DNA of 19,869 nucleotides from Clostridia bacterium (GCA_900767815.1 CAAGAM010000205.1:1-19869), one strand, 5' to 3'. Positions 6,492 through 14,857 are shown, numbered from the stretch's first letter. Notes: generated by a model from the letters alone, not told the origin. Made by a program: numbers and translations.

Positions 6492-7985
6492 ATGAGAGGA
6501 ATGTTTTCGGACATGAAAAACAAAATAGAGCGTTTTGCCGCAAAGCCCGCTTACGTTTTTATCGTATGCATGATCGCGTTTGTGTTTCACGCTTTTGCGT
6601 GGGATGCGGCGGGGCTTGTCCTTTTTGCCGTTACGGGCGGGATTTTTCTTGTTATATTTGACGACCCGAGACCTGCTTTCACCGTGATTTTCTGCACGGT
6701 GTTCGTCATCTCCACTCAGAACAGCAGCGGCCATTACGACGACGAGACAGTGTATTTTTTCAAACCGGAAATTCTGACGACCCTTATCGTCGCGGGCGCG
6801 TTTTTGTTTGCGTGCATGATGATAAGGTGCGTAAAAAACAGAAAAAATCTCCTTTCGTTGAAGTTTATCGTTCCGTTTGCGATTTTTGCCGTAACTATAT
6901 TTTTCTCGGGCATAAACAACGTCGTTAAATACGATTTCGGCAGAAACCTCATTTTCGTTCTCGGTCAGATTGCTTCGTATCTCGGCTTATATGTAATTTT
7001 TTCGTGCATTATAGACGATTTCGACGACCTTCACGATTATTTTGCCACGCTTATCGCGGGGATAGCTTTTCTCAATATTCTCGAAGTGTTGTACGTCTAT
7101 TTTCTCAATATTCTCCCGCCCTTCGGGTGGCTTCCCGAAAGCTGGCGCAGATGTATGCGTAGCGGCTACTTTTTCGAAAGCACGCGCCTTTGGAAAGCGC
7201 ATATCGTTACGGGGTGCGGAGTGAGCAACACGATAGGCGCGCTTCTCGCCCTCTGTATTCCCTCGATTTTCTATAAAATCGATCATTCGGAAAAATGGAT
7301 TCTGTATGAGATTCTGGCGTTTGCGGTCGTTGCGACGATCGTGCTGACGTTTTCGAGAACGGCTCTTGCCGTCGCCGTCGTATTTTTTGTGATTTTAACG
7401 GTGAGAACGTTCATAAACGCAAAGGACAAAAAGAAACGGAAAATATTTTTGTATATCACGTGCGGCGTCGTTGCCGCGATAATAATCGCGGGTATCGTGC
7501 TTGTTGCCGTAAAACCGAATATTTTCGAGCTGTTTCTGCCTAAAAGTCTCGTAATGTGGGATCGTTTCGAACTTTGGGATATAGGGTTCGAAATGTTTAA
7601 AGAAAGCCCGGTTTTCGGCGTCGGATATGCATATCCCACGACAAACGAATATCTTATAACATATTTCCAGGCTGCAAAGAGTATGTACAGAGCGCTTCTT
7701 CATAACTTTTTAGTACAGAGCCTCGCGTCGTCGGGAATCGTCGGTACGCTCGGGCTTATAGTTGCCATAGCGTGGATAATGAAAACTCTTATCAAAGAGA
7801 AGTATGAAGGAAAATTTTATATACTGTGCTTTATTCTCGGGTTTATCGTGGTAACCCTTTTCGATATAATGTACGGCGTTCCGTATTACGTGATGTTTTT
7901 GATTCTGATGATCGTAATTGCGGAAAAATCCATAAAATCGGGCAAAAAAGCGGCGGCGAAAAACGAGCTTTGCGCCGCGGAGTAA
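6492..7985 (+). CDS. O-antigen ligase-like (Wzy/WaaL-type) membrane protein 1
   Basis: This 497-residue protein has about 11 hydrophobic segments and a longer extracytoplasmic region before the last segments, as in the O-antigen ligase/polymerase superfamily. The diagnostic C-terminal part reads FELWDIGFEMFKESPVFGVG, followed by HNFLVQSLASSGIVG with H404-N405. These are the conserved Arg/Trp, PhxGhG and HN...GxxG signatures of such enzymes. The family transfers or polymerises lipid-linked glycans outside the membrane. It is the first of two tandem paralogs, followed by a lipid glycosyltransferase, which suggests a role in a cell-surface glycolipid or polysaccharide. The Shine-Dalgarno upstream of ATG 6492 is weak. 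Met4 (6501) aligns better with the paralog's start but has no usable ribosome site. Polymerase versus ligase cannot be decided. Confidence 0.82.
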   Translation: MRGMFSDMKNKIERFAAKPAYVFIVCMIAFVFHAFAWDAAGLVLFAVTGGIFLVIFDDPRPAFTVIFCTVFVISTQNSSGHYDDETVYFFKPEILTTLIVAGAFLFACMMIRCVKNRKNLLSLKFIVPFAIFAVTIFFSGINNVVKYDFGRNLIFVLGQIASYLGLYVIFSCIIDDFDDLHDYFATLIAGIAFLNILEVLYVYFLNILPPFGWLPESWRRCMRSGYFFESTRLWKAHIVTGCGVSNTIGALLALCIPSIFYKIDHSEKWILYEILAFAVVATIVLTFSRTALAVAVVFFVILTVRTFINAKDKKKRKIFLYITCGVVAAIIIAGIVLVAVKPNIFELFLPKSLVMWDRFELWDIGFEMFKESPVFGVGYAYPTTNEYLITYFQAAKSMYRALLHNFLVQSLASSGIVGTLGLIVAIAWIMKTLIKEKYEGKFYILCFILGFIVVTLFDIMYGVPYYVMFLILMIVIAEKSIKSGKKAAAKNELCAAE

Positions 7986-8073
7986 GTTCGGGCGCAATCG
8001 CTTTCGGTCGGTTGCGGAGTGATTTTAAACGATATTTAAAACCGGTAATTCAGGCAGGCGTTAAAACATTAAG

Positions 8074-9555
8074 ATGGGGAAATTTGCGGATATAAAAAAC
8101 AAAACCGAATATTTTGCGACGAAACCCGCGTTCGTTTTTATTGTTTGTACGGTTGCGTTTGTTTTTCACGCTTTTGCGTTCGATCTTGCGGGAATAATGA
8201 CGTTTGCGATTGCGGGCGGTTTGTGTTACGTCCTTTTTGACGACGTTCGCCCCGCGCTCACGTTTTCGTTTACCGCGGTGTTTATCGTTTCCACGCAAAA
8301 CAGCCCGGGTTACGGCAACTGGTCGGATTATTATTTTAAGCCGCAGATTTTAACGCCGTTAATTGTTTCGGCGGCGTTTTTGTTTTTGTGCATGACAGCA
8401 AGGTGCATATTAAGACGGGAAAACTTCTTAACGGCTAAATCGCTTATTCCCGTAGCGGTTTTTTCCCTCTCGATGTTGTTGTCGGGTATAGGGAACGTTT
8501 CCGAAAATCATTATGCTGAAAGCGTTCTTTATGCTTTATACGCCGTTTTAACCTATCTCGGGCTGTATATTTTGTTTTCGGGCGCGGTTGATAGGGGCGA
8601 AGGTCTGTTCGATTATGCGGCGACTCTTTTTTCGGGGATATGCCTTCTCATCGCGATGGAAATTTTTTACGTGTATATTCTCAATTCCTTTCAGCCTTTC
8701 GGGTTTCTTCCCGAAAACTGGAAACGGTGTATGCGCGGCGGAGTTTTCACCGCCGGGTGGAAAGGGCTTCTTATAACAGGCTGGGGAGTGAGCAACGTTG
8801 CGGGAGAAATGACGGTCATGCTTCTTCCGTTTGTGTTTTATAAGCTTTTAAAAACCAAAGAAGTGGCAGTTTATGAACTTATAGCCTTGCTTTCCATGCT
8901 TGCGGGCGTACTTTCGCTGTCGAGAAACGCGGTGTTGTTCGGCGGAATTCTTTTTGTCGGATTCATGATTTATGCGTTTATAAAAACCGATAAAAAGCTC
9001 GTTTTCGGGATAACGCTTGCGGCGTTTATAGCGACGGCTGTCGTCGTCGGGATAATACTTGCGAAAAACAGCAGCTTCTTCGCGATATTCAAAAGATTTA
9101 TAGATTTAATAACGCAGAAAAGAGAATTTTCGACGGGAAGAGAAAAGCTCTGGGCGGTTGCCGCAAGATACTTCGGGGAAAACCCGATTTTCGGCGGCGG
9201 ATTCGCAAAAGCTTTTTACGACGAGGCGATCGCCTTCGAGCATGCGGGCGGCGGAAATTTTTTCCAGACGCTTTTCCACAATTTTATCTTTCAGGCGGCG
9301 GGTTCGGGCGGAATCGTCGGGCTTATAGCCTTAGGGTATTTTGCATACCGATGCGTCATGGTTTTTTGTTTAGAAAAATACGAAAACAAGCTTTATCTTG
9401 TTTGTTTCGCGCTTGCCTTTGCGGGTATGGCGTGTTTCGATATAATATATTTTATTCCGCACAGCGCGGCGTTTTTCGTGTTTGCGCTTGTGATTACGGA
9501 AAAAAGCATTTCAAAGGGCAAACCTCAAAATAATTCAAAGACGGAGGCGGAGTGA
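8074..9555 (+). CDS. O-antigen ligase-like (Wzy/WaaL-type) membrane protein 2
   Basis: This 493-residue paralog is collinear with the preceding gene. The first about 75 residues are closely similar (KPAFVFIVCTVAFVFHAFAF against KPAYVFIVCMIAFVFHAFAW). Conserved blocks such as VYILNSFQPFGFLPENWKRC and the WGVSN region recur in the same order. The ligase-type signature is present as STGREKLW..., then NPIFGGGF, then HNFIFQAAGSGGIVG with H402-N403. About 11 membrane segments are visible. The pair is therefore an old tandem duplication in which both copies keep the key motifs. The gap between them is 88 bases with no terminator. The ribosome site upstream of ATG 8074 is weak. The stop overlaps the next gene's GTG by four bases, implying translational coupling. 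Confidence 0.82.
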   Translation: MGKFADIKNKTEYFATKPAFVFIVCTVAFVFHAFAFDLAGIMTFAIAGGLCYVLFDDVRPALTFSFTAVFIVSTQNSPGYGNWSDYYFKPQILTPLIVSAAFLFLCMTARCILRRENFLTAKSLIPVAVFSLSMLLSGIGNVSENHYAESVLYALYAVLTYLGLYILFSGAVDRGEGLFDYAATLFSGICLLIAMEIFYVYILNSFQPFGFLPENWKRCMRGGVFTAGWKGLLITGWGVSNVAGEMTVMLLPFVFYKLLKTKEVAVYELIALLSMLAGVLSLSRNAVLFGGILFVGFMIYAFIKTDKKLVFGITLAAFIATAVVVGIILAKNSSFFAIFKRFIDLITQKREFSTGREKLWAVAARYFGENPIFGGGFAKAFYDEAIAFEHAGGGNFFQTLFHNFIFQAAGSGGIVGLIALGYFAYRCVMVFCLEKYENKLYLVCFALAFAGMACFDIIYFIPHSAAFFVFALVITEKSISKGKPQNNSKTEAE

Positions 9556-10748
9556 TTATGAGCATACAAAAGCCCAGAGTTGTCTTTCCGTTTGTAGAGG
9601 CGGGATTCGGGCATATCATGGCGGAAAGGTCCATTGCGGACGCTTTCGAAAAAAAATACGGCGAATATTTCGAAGTGGTTCGTTCCGATTTCTTTAAGGA
9701 ATCGGGCAGTAAAGCCATGCTGAAGTATGAAAAAAGGCTTTGTGAAGAAGTGAAGATGTACAACAGGTTCAATCTTTACGGGTATATGACGATTTCCGCG
9801 ATGAATATTTTCGGCGTGCGCATATCCAGTTGGTTCGTTATGTCCAAGCTTTATAAGGGGCTTTTCAAAGACTCGATGAAGCATATGGAAGAGCTTAACC
9901 CCGATTGCGTGGTGTCCACTCATTGGGCGACCAATTATTACGCGGAAAGGCTCAAAAAGAAGAACGGCGGCAAGAAACCGTATACGGTCATGTACGGACC
10001 GGACGCGCATTTAAACACCATGTTCCGCTACCCTTGCGATCTTGACACCATTTCCATTCCCGAAGGATATGAGCGCGCGCTCAGATATTTCCCGCGGAGA
10101 TTCAACGAAGACAATTTAAAGCTTGTTCCCACGGCGATAAGAGAAGAGGCTTTTTCGGTGGAAAGAGATAAAACGAAGCTTCGCGCAAAGCTCGGGCTGA
10201 AAGATCGTTTCACCGTCCTTCTGATGGAGGGCGGCTACGGAATAGGGCTTACGGAGAAAATCTGTAATCTTATCGTTGAAAAAGATTTGCCGATAAACTT
10301 AATCGCTATAAGCGGGAAAAACCCCGAACTTAAGAAAAGGCTTGACGATTTGAAGACGAAAAAGGGAGAAAAACTCGATTTTTATCCTTTCGAGTTCTGT
10401 CAGAATATCCTTGAATACATTTCCGCATCCGATTTATATTTAGGGAAGAGCGGGAGCGGCTTGTTAGAGCCTGCGTTTTTCCACGTTCCCATCGTCGTAA
10501 CGCACTCGGCAAACACTATCGAAAAGCTTATCGCCGAGCATTACGTGCAGGTCGGCGACGCGATAAGAATCTTCGATTCCTCGAAATGCGTCGATTTTAT
10601 CGAAGAAGCGATGAACGGATCGGAGAAATTTAAAAAAATGCAGGAATCCACGGAAAAATTGCAACAGTTCGGCGGCGAGGGCATTGCCGACGCGATTTTC
10701 GATAAATTAAAGGACAGATACAATATAAAATTGCGCGAAGAAAACTGA
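9552..10748 (+). CDS. UgtP/MGDG synthase-like diacylglycerol glycosyltransferase
   Basis: This is a GT28-type glycosyltransferase of 398 residues, related to processive diacylglycerol beta-glucosyltransferase (UgtP), MGDG synthase and MurG. The N-terminal half has FPFVEAGFGHIMAERSIADAF, equivalent to the GxGHxxAAxAL start of the MGDG-synthase domain. The C-terminal half has LGKSGSGLLEPAFFHVPIVV (about residues 298-317), the donor-sugar binding region. No membrane segment is present, so it acts at the inner face of the membrane. It probably transfers a sugar from a UDP-sugar to a lipid acceptor; the exact sugar is unknown. Two starts fit: GTG 9552, overlapping the previous stop as GTGA, and ATG 9558, 10 bases after GGAGG (9543-9547). 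Its coupling to two O-antigen-ligase-like genes suggests glycolipid-anchored glycan synthesis. Confidence 0.85.
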   Translation: MIMSIQKPRVVFPFVEAGFGHIMAERSIADAFEKKYGEYFEVVRSDFFKESGSKAMLKYEKRLCEEVKMYNRFNLYGYMTISAMNIFGVRISSWFVMSKLYKGLFKDSMKHMEELNPDCVVSTHWATNYYAERLKKKNGGKKPYTVMYGPDAHLNTMFRYPCDLDTISIPEGYERALRYFPRRFNEDNLKLVPTAIREEAFSVERDKTKLRAKLGLKDRFTVLLMEGGYGIGLTEKICNLIVEKDLPINLIAISGKNPELKKRLDDLKTKKGEKLDFYPFEFCQNILEYISASDLYLGKSGSGLLEPAFFHVPIVVTHSANTIEKLIAEHYVQVGDAIRIFDSSKCVDFIEEAMNGSEKFKKMQESTEKLQQFGGEGIADAIFDKLKDRYNIKLREEN

Positions 10749-10801
10749 TTTTTTTAGTTTCACGCGCAGACAGAAGTTTACTTAAAATTAACGCTTTTGC
10801 C

Positions 10802-10821
10802 TTGATAATCGACTTATAGCC
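10802..10821 (+). repeat. dispersed intergenic repeat, copy C
   Basis: TTGATAATCGACTTATAGCC is a full-core copy. It continues into a hairpin GCCCGA-CTT-TCGGGC (about 10819-10833) and then GGTAATT. It lies between the glycosyltransferase stop and der, about 50 bases before the der ATG. The GATAAT within it could serve as a -10 box, but a matching -35 is not clear. Confidence 0.75.
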
Positions 10822-10872
10822 CGACTTTCGGGCGGTAATTTGATTTGATGCGGCAAAAAACGAGGTGACATT

Positions 10873-12198
10873 ATGGCAAATTCCAATAAACCGCTTGTCG
10901 CAATCGTCGGAAGACCTAACGTAGGTAAATCGACGTTTTTCAACAAGATTACGGGGCAAAGGCTTTCGATTGTCGAAGACACGCCCGGCGTAACGCGCGA
11001 CAGGCTTTATGCCGACGCGGAATGGTGCGGCAAATCTTTCACGCTTATAGACACGGGCGGAATCGAGATAAAATCTCAGGACGAAATGTGGACGCATATC
11101 AAAAAGCAAGCCACGATAGCAATAGAGACGGCAGACGTTATAATTTTCTTCTGCGACGCGAAAACGGGGCTTACCGCCGCCGATTACGACGTTGCGGATA
11201 TTCTTCGCCGTTCGGGCAAGCCGATAGTTCTTGCGGTCAACAAGCTCGACAACTATAAACAGGAAGTTCTTTTCGATTTTTACGAACTCGGTCTCGGTCA
11301 GCCGATAGGAATATCCGCGGAGCAATCGAAGGGTTTAGGCGATCTTTTAGACGAAGTTTGTTCCAATTTTTCGGCATGCGAAACGGAAGAGGACGGCGAA
11401 AGGCTCAAAATAGCCATAGTAGGTAAGCCCAATGCCGGGAAATCGAGGCTCACGAACGCCCTTTTAGGTTATGACAGGACGATTGTTTCCGACATTGCGG
11501 GTACCACGCGCGACGCTATCGATACCCCCCTGGAAGTTGACGGAAAGAAATATACCCTTATAGACACCGCGGGTATAAGAAGAAAGCGTTCGGTTACGGA
11601 AGATCTCGAATATTACAGCGTTTTAAGGTCTTTTGCGGCTATCCGCCGCGCCGACGTGTGCTTAATCGTAATAGACGCCTTTGAAGGGCTTACCGAGCAG
11701 GACGTTAAAATCGCGGGGTACGTTCACGAGCAGGGCAAACCTTCCGTTATCGTAATGAACAAGTGGGATAAAGTCGAAAAGGACACCCATACGATAAACA
11801 CCTTTGAGGATAAGCTCAAATGCGACCTCGCGTTTATGGATTACTATAAATCGGTTTATATATCGGCTAAAAACGGGCAGAGAACGAACAAGCTTTTCGG
11901 ACTCTGCGAAGAGGTGTTTGCAAACGCGAACAAACGCATAACCACGGGAACTTTGAACGACGTTATTTCCGACGCGGTGCGCGCAAACGAACCGCCCACG
12001 AAAAACGGCAGAAGGCTTAAGATTTATTATTGCGTTCAGGACGGAGTATGCCCGCCGACGTTTATTCTTTTCGTAAACTCTGCCGACCTCATGCATTTTT
12101 CGTACAGACGTTACATTGAGAATACGATCAGAAAAACGTTCGGTTTCGAAGGTACTCCCATTCGTATTTTCGTGCATGAAAAGCAAGAAGAAAAATAA
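10873..12198 (+). CDS. der: ribosome-biogenesis GTPase Der (EngA)
   Basis: Der is an essential GTPase that assists 50S ribosomal subunit assembly. The 441 residues show the diagnostic double G-domain layout. The first domain has GRPNVGKS (13-20), DTGG (60-63) and NKLD (123-126). The second has GKPNAGKS (184-191), DTAG (231-234) and NKWD (296-299). A C-terminal KH-like domain follows from about residue 350. The second P-loop continues as RLTNAL rather than the more usual SLLNAL, a mild variation. GAGGTGA at 10862-10868 precedes ATG 10873. The gene is probably monocistronic, with repeat copies on both sides (C upstream, E downstream) and a strong terminator at 12243-12280. Confidence 0.97.
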   Translation: MANSNKPLVAIVGRPNVGKSTFFNKITGQRLSIVEDTPGVTRDRLYADAEWCGKSFTLIDTGGIEIKSQDEMWTHIKKQATIAIETADVIIFFCDAKTGLTAADYDVADILRRSGKPIVLAVNKLDNYKQEVLFDFYELGLGQPIGISAEQSKGLGDLLDEVCSNFSACETEEDGERLKIAIVGKPNAGKSRLTNALLGYDRTIVSDIAGTTRDAIDTPLEVDGKKYTLIDTAGIRRKRSVTEDLEYYSVLRSFAAIRRADVCLIVIDAFEGLTEQDVKIAGYVHEQGKPSVIVMNKWDKVEKDTHTINTFEDKLKCDLAFMDYYKSVYISAKNGQRTNKLFGLCEEVFANANKRITTGTLNDVISDAVRANEPPTKNGRRLKIYYCVQDGVCPPTFILFVNSADLMHFSYRRYIENTIRKTFGFEGTPIRIFVHEKQEEK

Positions 12199-12217
12199 CG
12201 TATAGATTTAAAATATG

Positions 12218-12240
12218 CGGCTATAAGCCGATTATCGACG
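12218..12240 (-). repeat. dispersed intergenic repeat, copy E
   Basis: On the minus strand the core reads GATAATCGGCTTATAGCC, one substitution from copies B and C. It lies between the der stop and the der terminator. Beyond the core the similarity to other copies is weak. Confidence 0.7.
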
Positions 12241-12242
12241 AA

Positions 12243-12280
12243 AAACCCCCGTAAACGGCAAGTTTACGGGGGTTTGTTTT
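12243..12280. terminator. der terminator
   Basis: AAACCCCCGTAAAC (12243-12256) pairs perfectly with GTTTACGGGGGTTT (12262-12275) around a 5-base loop, followed by TTTGTTTT on the plus strand. The A-run on the left gives it a possible minus-strand function too. Confidence 0.9.
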
Positions 12281-12311
12281 AAAAAGCCGCCCGCAAAGCT
12301 TTGCGGGCGGC
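12281..12311 (-). terminator. cvpA-family gene terminator
   Basis: A perfect 26-base palindrome (12286-12311; arms start GCCGCCCGCAAAG) is followed on the minus strand by TTTTT (12285-12281). It begins 14 bases after the CvpA-family stop. It lies back-to-back with the der terminator between two convergent genes. Confidence 0.9.
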
Positions 12312-12325
12312 ATATCCGTTAAACG

Positions 12326-12958
12326 TCAGGCGTTCGGAACCGTCGTCACGTACACGCGGCGGACGGCTTTGAAATAATCTCCCGTTTTAGTTGCGAGCGC
12401 ATATATCGTTTCGTTCGTAAGGCTGTTTTCTGGAACGATCTTTTCGAGAAGTTCGCCTACGGCGGGGAGACGATATTTAAAGCAGTAAAGCACGGCAAGA
12501 ATCAGAACGGTCAACATAAATCCGATGAAAATACCGAACATAACGCCGAGGGCTTTGTCTATGCCCGCAACCGGCTCTTCGATATAGCTTCTTAACGGAT
12601 TTCTTATAAGCTTGAATATTATCGTAACGATTATCCAAAGAAGAAGCAAAAGAACAAGCATAACCGTCCATCTCGCGAAAAACGCGCCGCTTCCGCTTAA
12701 ATTGTATTTAATGGCGGCATCTTCGAGACCCGGTACGCTGACAAACGAAAAAAGCCCTTCGAGCGAAGTACATACGCTTTCAAGCGCGCCGCCGCCCGTA
12801 AATAACACCTTATATATCGGCGGTACGAGCAGAACGGCGACGATTAAAGCCACGAACCAGCCGAGCAGCGTCCGCATTTGCTTTGCAAAGCCGCGAAAAA
12901 ATCCTATTACGCCGAACAGAAGCATAATTCCTATGCAAACGAAATCTATCGGAGCCAT
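12326..12958 (-). CDS. CvpA-family membrane protein
   Basis: This small integral membrane protein is about 210 residues from ATG 12958. The first segment reads IDFVCIGIMLLFGVIGFFRG, then KQMRTLLGWFVALIVAVLL, the pattern of CvpA (colicin V production protein) family members. Four hydrophobic segments are visible, with a polar stretch between segments two and three. I chose ATG 12958 because AGGGAGG (12964-12970) lies 5 bases before it and the family starts there. A longer frame to 13027 would leave almost no leader after the predicted promoter and has no ribosome site. The gene is monocistronic and divergent from yyaC. Family members are widespread and poorly understood, with reported links to envelope stress. 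Confidence 0.85.
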   Translation of the reverse strand: MAPIDFVCIGIMLLFGVIGFFRGFAKQMRTLLGWFVALIVAVLLVPPIYKVLFTGGGALESVCTSLEGLFSFVSVPGLEDAAIKYNLSGSGAFFARWTVMLVLLLLLWIIVTIIFKLIRNPLRSYIEEPVAGIDKALGVMFGIFIGFMLTVLILAVLYCFKYRLPAVGELLEKIVPENSLTNETIYALATKTGDYFKAVRRVYVTTVPNA

Positions 12959-13043
12959 AATTTCCTCCCTGTCTGTAAAATTGCAGTATATCAGCCTCTT
13001 TTGATTTAAAAGAGCATAAATCCGCAAAATAATTATTTATTTA

Positions 13044-13072
13044 AGTCTATCACACAATTTTAATTTTTGCAA
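13044..13072 (-). promoter_or_regulatory. probable promoter of the CvpA-family gene
   Basis: On the minus strand TTGCAA (13072-13067), a 17-base spacer and TAGACT (13049-13044) with TG one base before it. It shares the short divergent region with the yyaC start. I could not identify a sporulation-type promoter for yyaC. Confidence 0.55.
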
Positions 13073-13109
13073 GCGTTTATTTAAAAATTTTAGGTGAATA
13101 ATATATTTC

Positions 13110-13649
13110 ATGCAGTATACCATTCCGAGTAATCCGTCAAATAACGCCGAAGAAACCGTTTTCAGAGCCTTAAAATCTCTTTTGGGCGGCAGATATCCCG
13201 TCTTTTTGTGCGTCGGCACGGACGCCGTCGCGGGGGATAGTTTAGGTCCGCTTACGGGAACGCTTTTAGAAAGCAATCTGCGCGGCAAAACCTACGTTTT
13301 CGGCACGCTCGACCGCCTCGTTACCGCTTTGGACGTGGACAGCGCGGCCGATTTCATCAAAAAAGTCTATAAAGGCGGGGTGATCGTCGCGATAGACGCC
13401 GCTCTCGGGACGAGTGAAGAAGTCGGCAATATAAAAATAATCGACAGACCTTTAAAGCCCGGGCTGGGCGTTAAAAAAGACCTGAAAGAGGTCGGCGACG
13501 TTTCGATTATAGGCGTTGTGGACGGAAAAGGCGGCAAAGATCTTTCTTCGGTAAGATTTTCGCTCGTTTATCGTCTCGCAAAGACCATTTCGGGCGGCGT
13601 GGAACGCTATTTCGCGCCCGCCGAATCCGCACGCTGTAACGCGCCGTAA
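13110..13649 (+). CDS. yyaC: YyaC-family (DUF1256) putative spore protease
   Basis: This 179-residue protein has the YyaC signature near its start: VFLCVGTDAVAGDSLGPLTG (residues 31-50), with the conserved Asp38, Asp43 and GP. A second acidic block, VIVAIDAALG (91-100), follows, then GLGVKKDLKEVGDVSIIGVV. The fold is predicted to resemble the germination protease/hydrogenase-maturation protease family, and the family is restricted to endospore-formers. This suggests that the source organism has, or recently had, a sporulation programme. AGGTGA at 13092-13097 lies a rather long 12 bases before ATG 13110. It is slightly shorter than the Bacillus protein. It converges on dapL with only 18 bases between the stops. 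Confidence 0.88.
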   Translation: MQYTIPSNPSNNAEETVFRALKSLLGGRYPVFLCVGTDAVAGDSLGPLTGTLLESNLRGKTYVFGTLDRLVTALDVDSAADFIKKVYKGGVIVAIDAALGTSEEVGNIKIIDRPLKPGLGVKKDLKEVGDVSIIGVVDGKGGKDLSSVRFSLVYRLAKTISGGVERYFAPAESARCNAP

Positions 13650-13667
13650 ATTTGCGCCGTAAGTTTG

Positions 13668-14831
13668 TTACGACGGGAAATTAAGTTCGGAAAGCCGCTT
13701 TGCCGCTTCGAAAATCGTCTGCCTCGGGGAGAATGCCGCCATTCTGAAATAACGGTCGTTTTTAAGATAAAAACCGCTCCCCGGCGTGGCGATTATCTCG
13801 CATTTTTCGGCTAAAAAAGCGCAGAATTCGCCGTCCGTAAATCCTTTCGGGCATTTTGCGAAGACGTAGGGCGAATTGTTTCCGTCCGTATAAGACAGGT
13901 TCGCGTATCTCAGCGCCGATTTTAAGATCGCGGCGTTGTCTTTGTAATATTTCACCCGCTTTTTCATTTCCGCTTTCCCTTCGCTTGTAAGGCAGGCAAG
14001 TCCGCCGCATTGGGTTATGTAAGATACTCCGTTCGTTTCCAGTCCGCAAAGTCGTTTTTTCAGCGAATTCAGCTCTTTTTGCTCGTCGGGAATTACGGAA
14101 AATCCCAAACGCAACCCCGTGAAGCCGTATCCCTTTGAAAACGAGCGTACTTCCACGGCGCATTCTTTCGCCCGCGGAATTTCAAAAACCGAGCGCGGCG
14201 AATCGTCCGAAATATAATCGGAATACGCCCCGTCAAAGAGAATTACGGCGTTTTGCGACAGGGCGTAGTCCGTCCATGCCGAAAGCTCGCTTGCGGACAG
14301 CGTTATTCCGCTCGGGTTTTGCGGCGAGCAGAGATATATAACGTCGCAAGGCGTGCCGTATGGCGGATAGTTCCGCATTTTTTCGTCGGGACGGGCAAAA
14401 ATAAGCTCGTTTCCGCAAACTGCGGCGGCTTCGGCAAAGGCGGGGTAGCACGGAACGGGCAGCAGAATTCTGCTGCCTTGTTTTATAAGAGAATTAAAGG
14501 CAAAAAGCTCGGTTTTCGCGCCGTCGTTTATGAAGATTTCGTCGCGGGAAAGCTTAACCCCTTTTTCGGCGTAGTCGGCGATTATCGCGTCCTTTAAAAA
14601 ATCGAACCCGGTTGCGGGCGGATAGCCGATAAAACCGTCCTTGAAGGTAAGCTTTTCGGCGGCTTCTTTCATCGCTTCCGAAACGCAGCCGAAAAGAGGC
14701 AGTTTTATATCTCCTATGCCGAGGTCGATAAGTTTTTCGCCTCGCTTTTTTTCTGTCGAAACCCGCATTTTTGCCAATTCTTCGAATACGTAAGAGGTGG
14801 GGAGCGAGCGAAAATTTTCGTTTAATTGCAT
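13668..14831 (-). CDS. dapL: LL-diaminopimelate aminotransferase
   Basis: This PLP-dependent fold-type I aminotransferase converts tetrahydrodipicolinate directly to LL-diaminopimelate, bypassing the acylated route to lysine and peptidoglycan. The start contains LIDLGIGDIKLPLFGCVSEA, and then GFIGYPPATGFDFLKDAI, both characteristic of DapL. NPSG is at 172-175, D200 and Y203 contact the cofactor, and the PLP lysine is K233 in SFSKGYGFTGLRLGF. At 387 residues it is a little shorter than the common 400-410. It follows dapF by 26 bases, consistent with an operon. GAGGA at 14838-14842 supports ATG 14831. Other subgroup aminotransferases are similar, but the dapF neighbour makes DapL the best call. 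Confidence 0.9.
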   Translation of the reverse strand: MQLNENFRSLPTSYVFEELAKMRVSTEKKRGEKLIDLGIGDIKLPLFGCVSEAMKEAAEKLTFKDGFIGYPPATGFDFLKDAIIADYAEKGVKLSRDEIFINDGAKTELFAFNSLIKQGSRILLPVPCYPAFAEAAAVCGNELIFARPDEKMRNYPPYGTPCDVIYLCSPQNPSGITLSASELSAWTDYALSQNAVILFDGAYSDYISDDSPRSVFEIPRAKECAVEVRSFSKGYGFTGLRLGFSVIPDEQKELNSLKKRLCGLETNGVSYITQCGGLACLTSEGKAEMKKRVKYYKDNAAILKSALRYANLSYTDGNNSPYVFAKCPKGFTDGEFCAFLAEKCEIIATPGSGFYLKNDRYFRMAAFSPRQTIFEAAKRLSELNFPS

Positions 14832-14857
14832 ATTTATTCCTCGACGTTTTCTGAATT

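Noticed and set aside
6201..6734. 177-codon open frame on the minus strand
   Set aside because: It crosses the operon promoter and leader and overlaps the first membrane-protein gene. Its product is basic and low-complexity in style.
8868..8890. Possible sixth repeat copy (ACTTATAGCC)
   Set aside because: Only about 10 bases match and it lies inside a conserved coding region, so it is most likely chance.
12959..13027. N-terminal extension of the CvpA-family protein to 13027
   Set aside because: The extra 23 residues lack a ribosome site and would start about 10 bases after the predicted transcript start. ATG 12958 has AGGGAGG and matches the family start.
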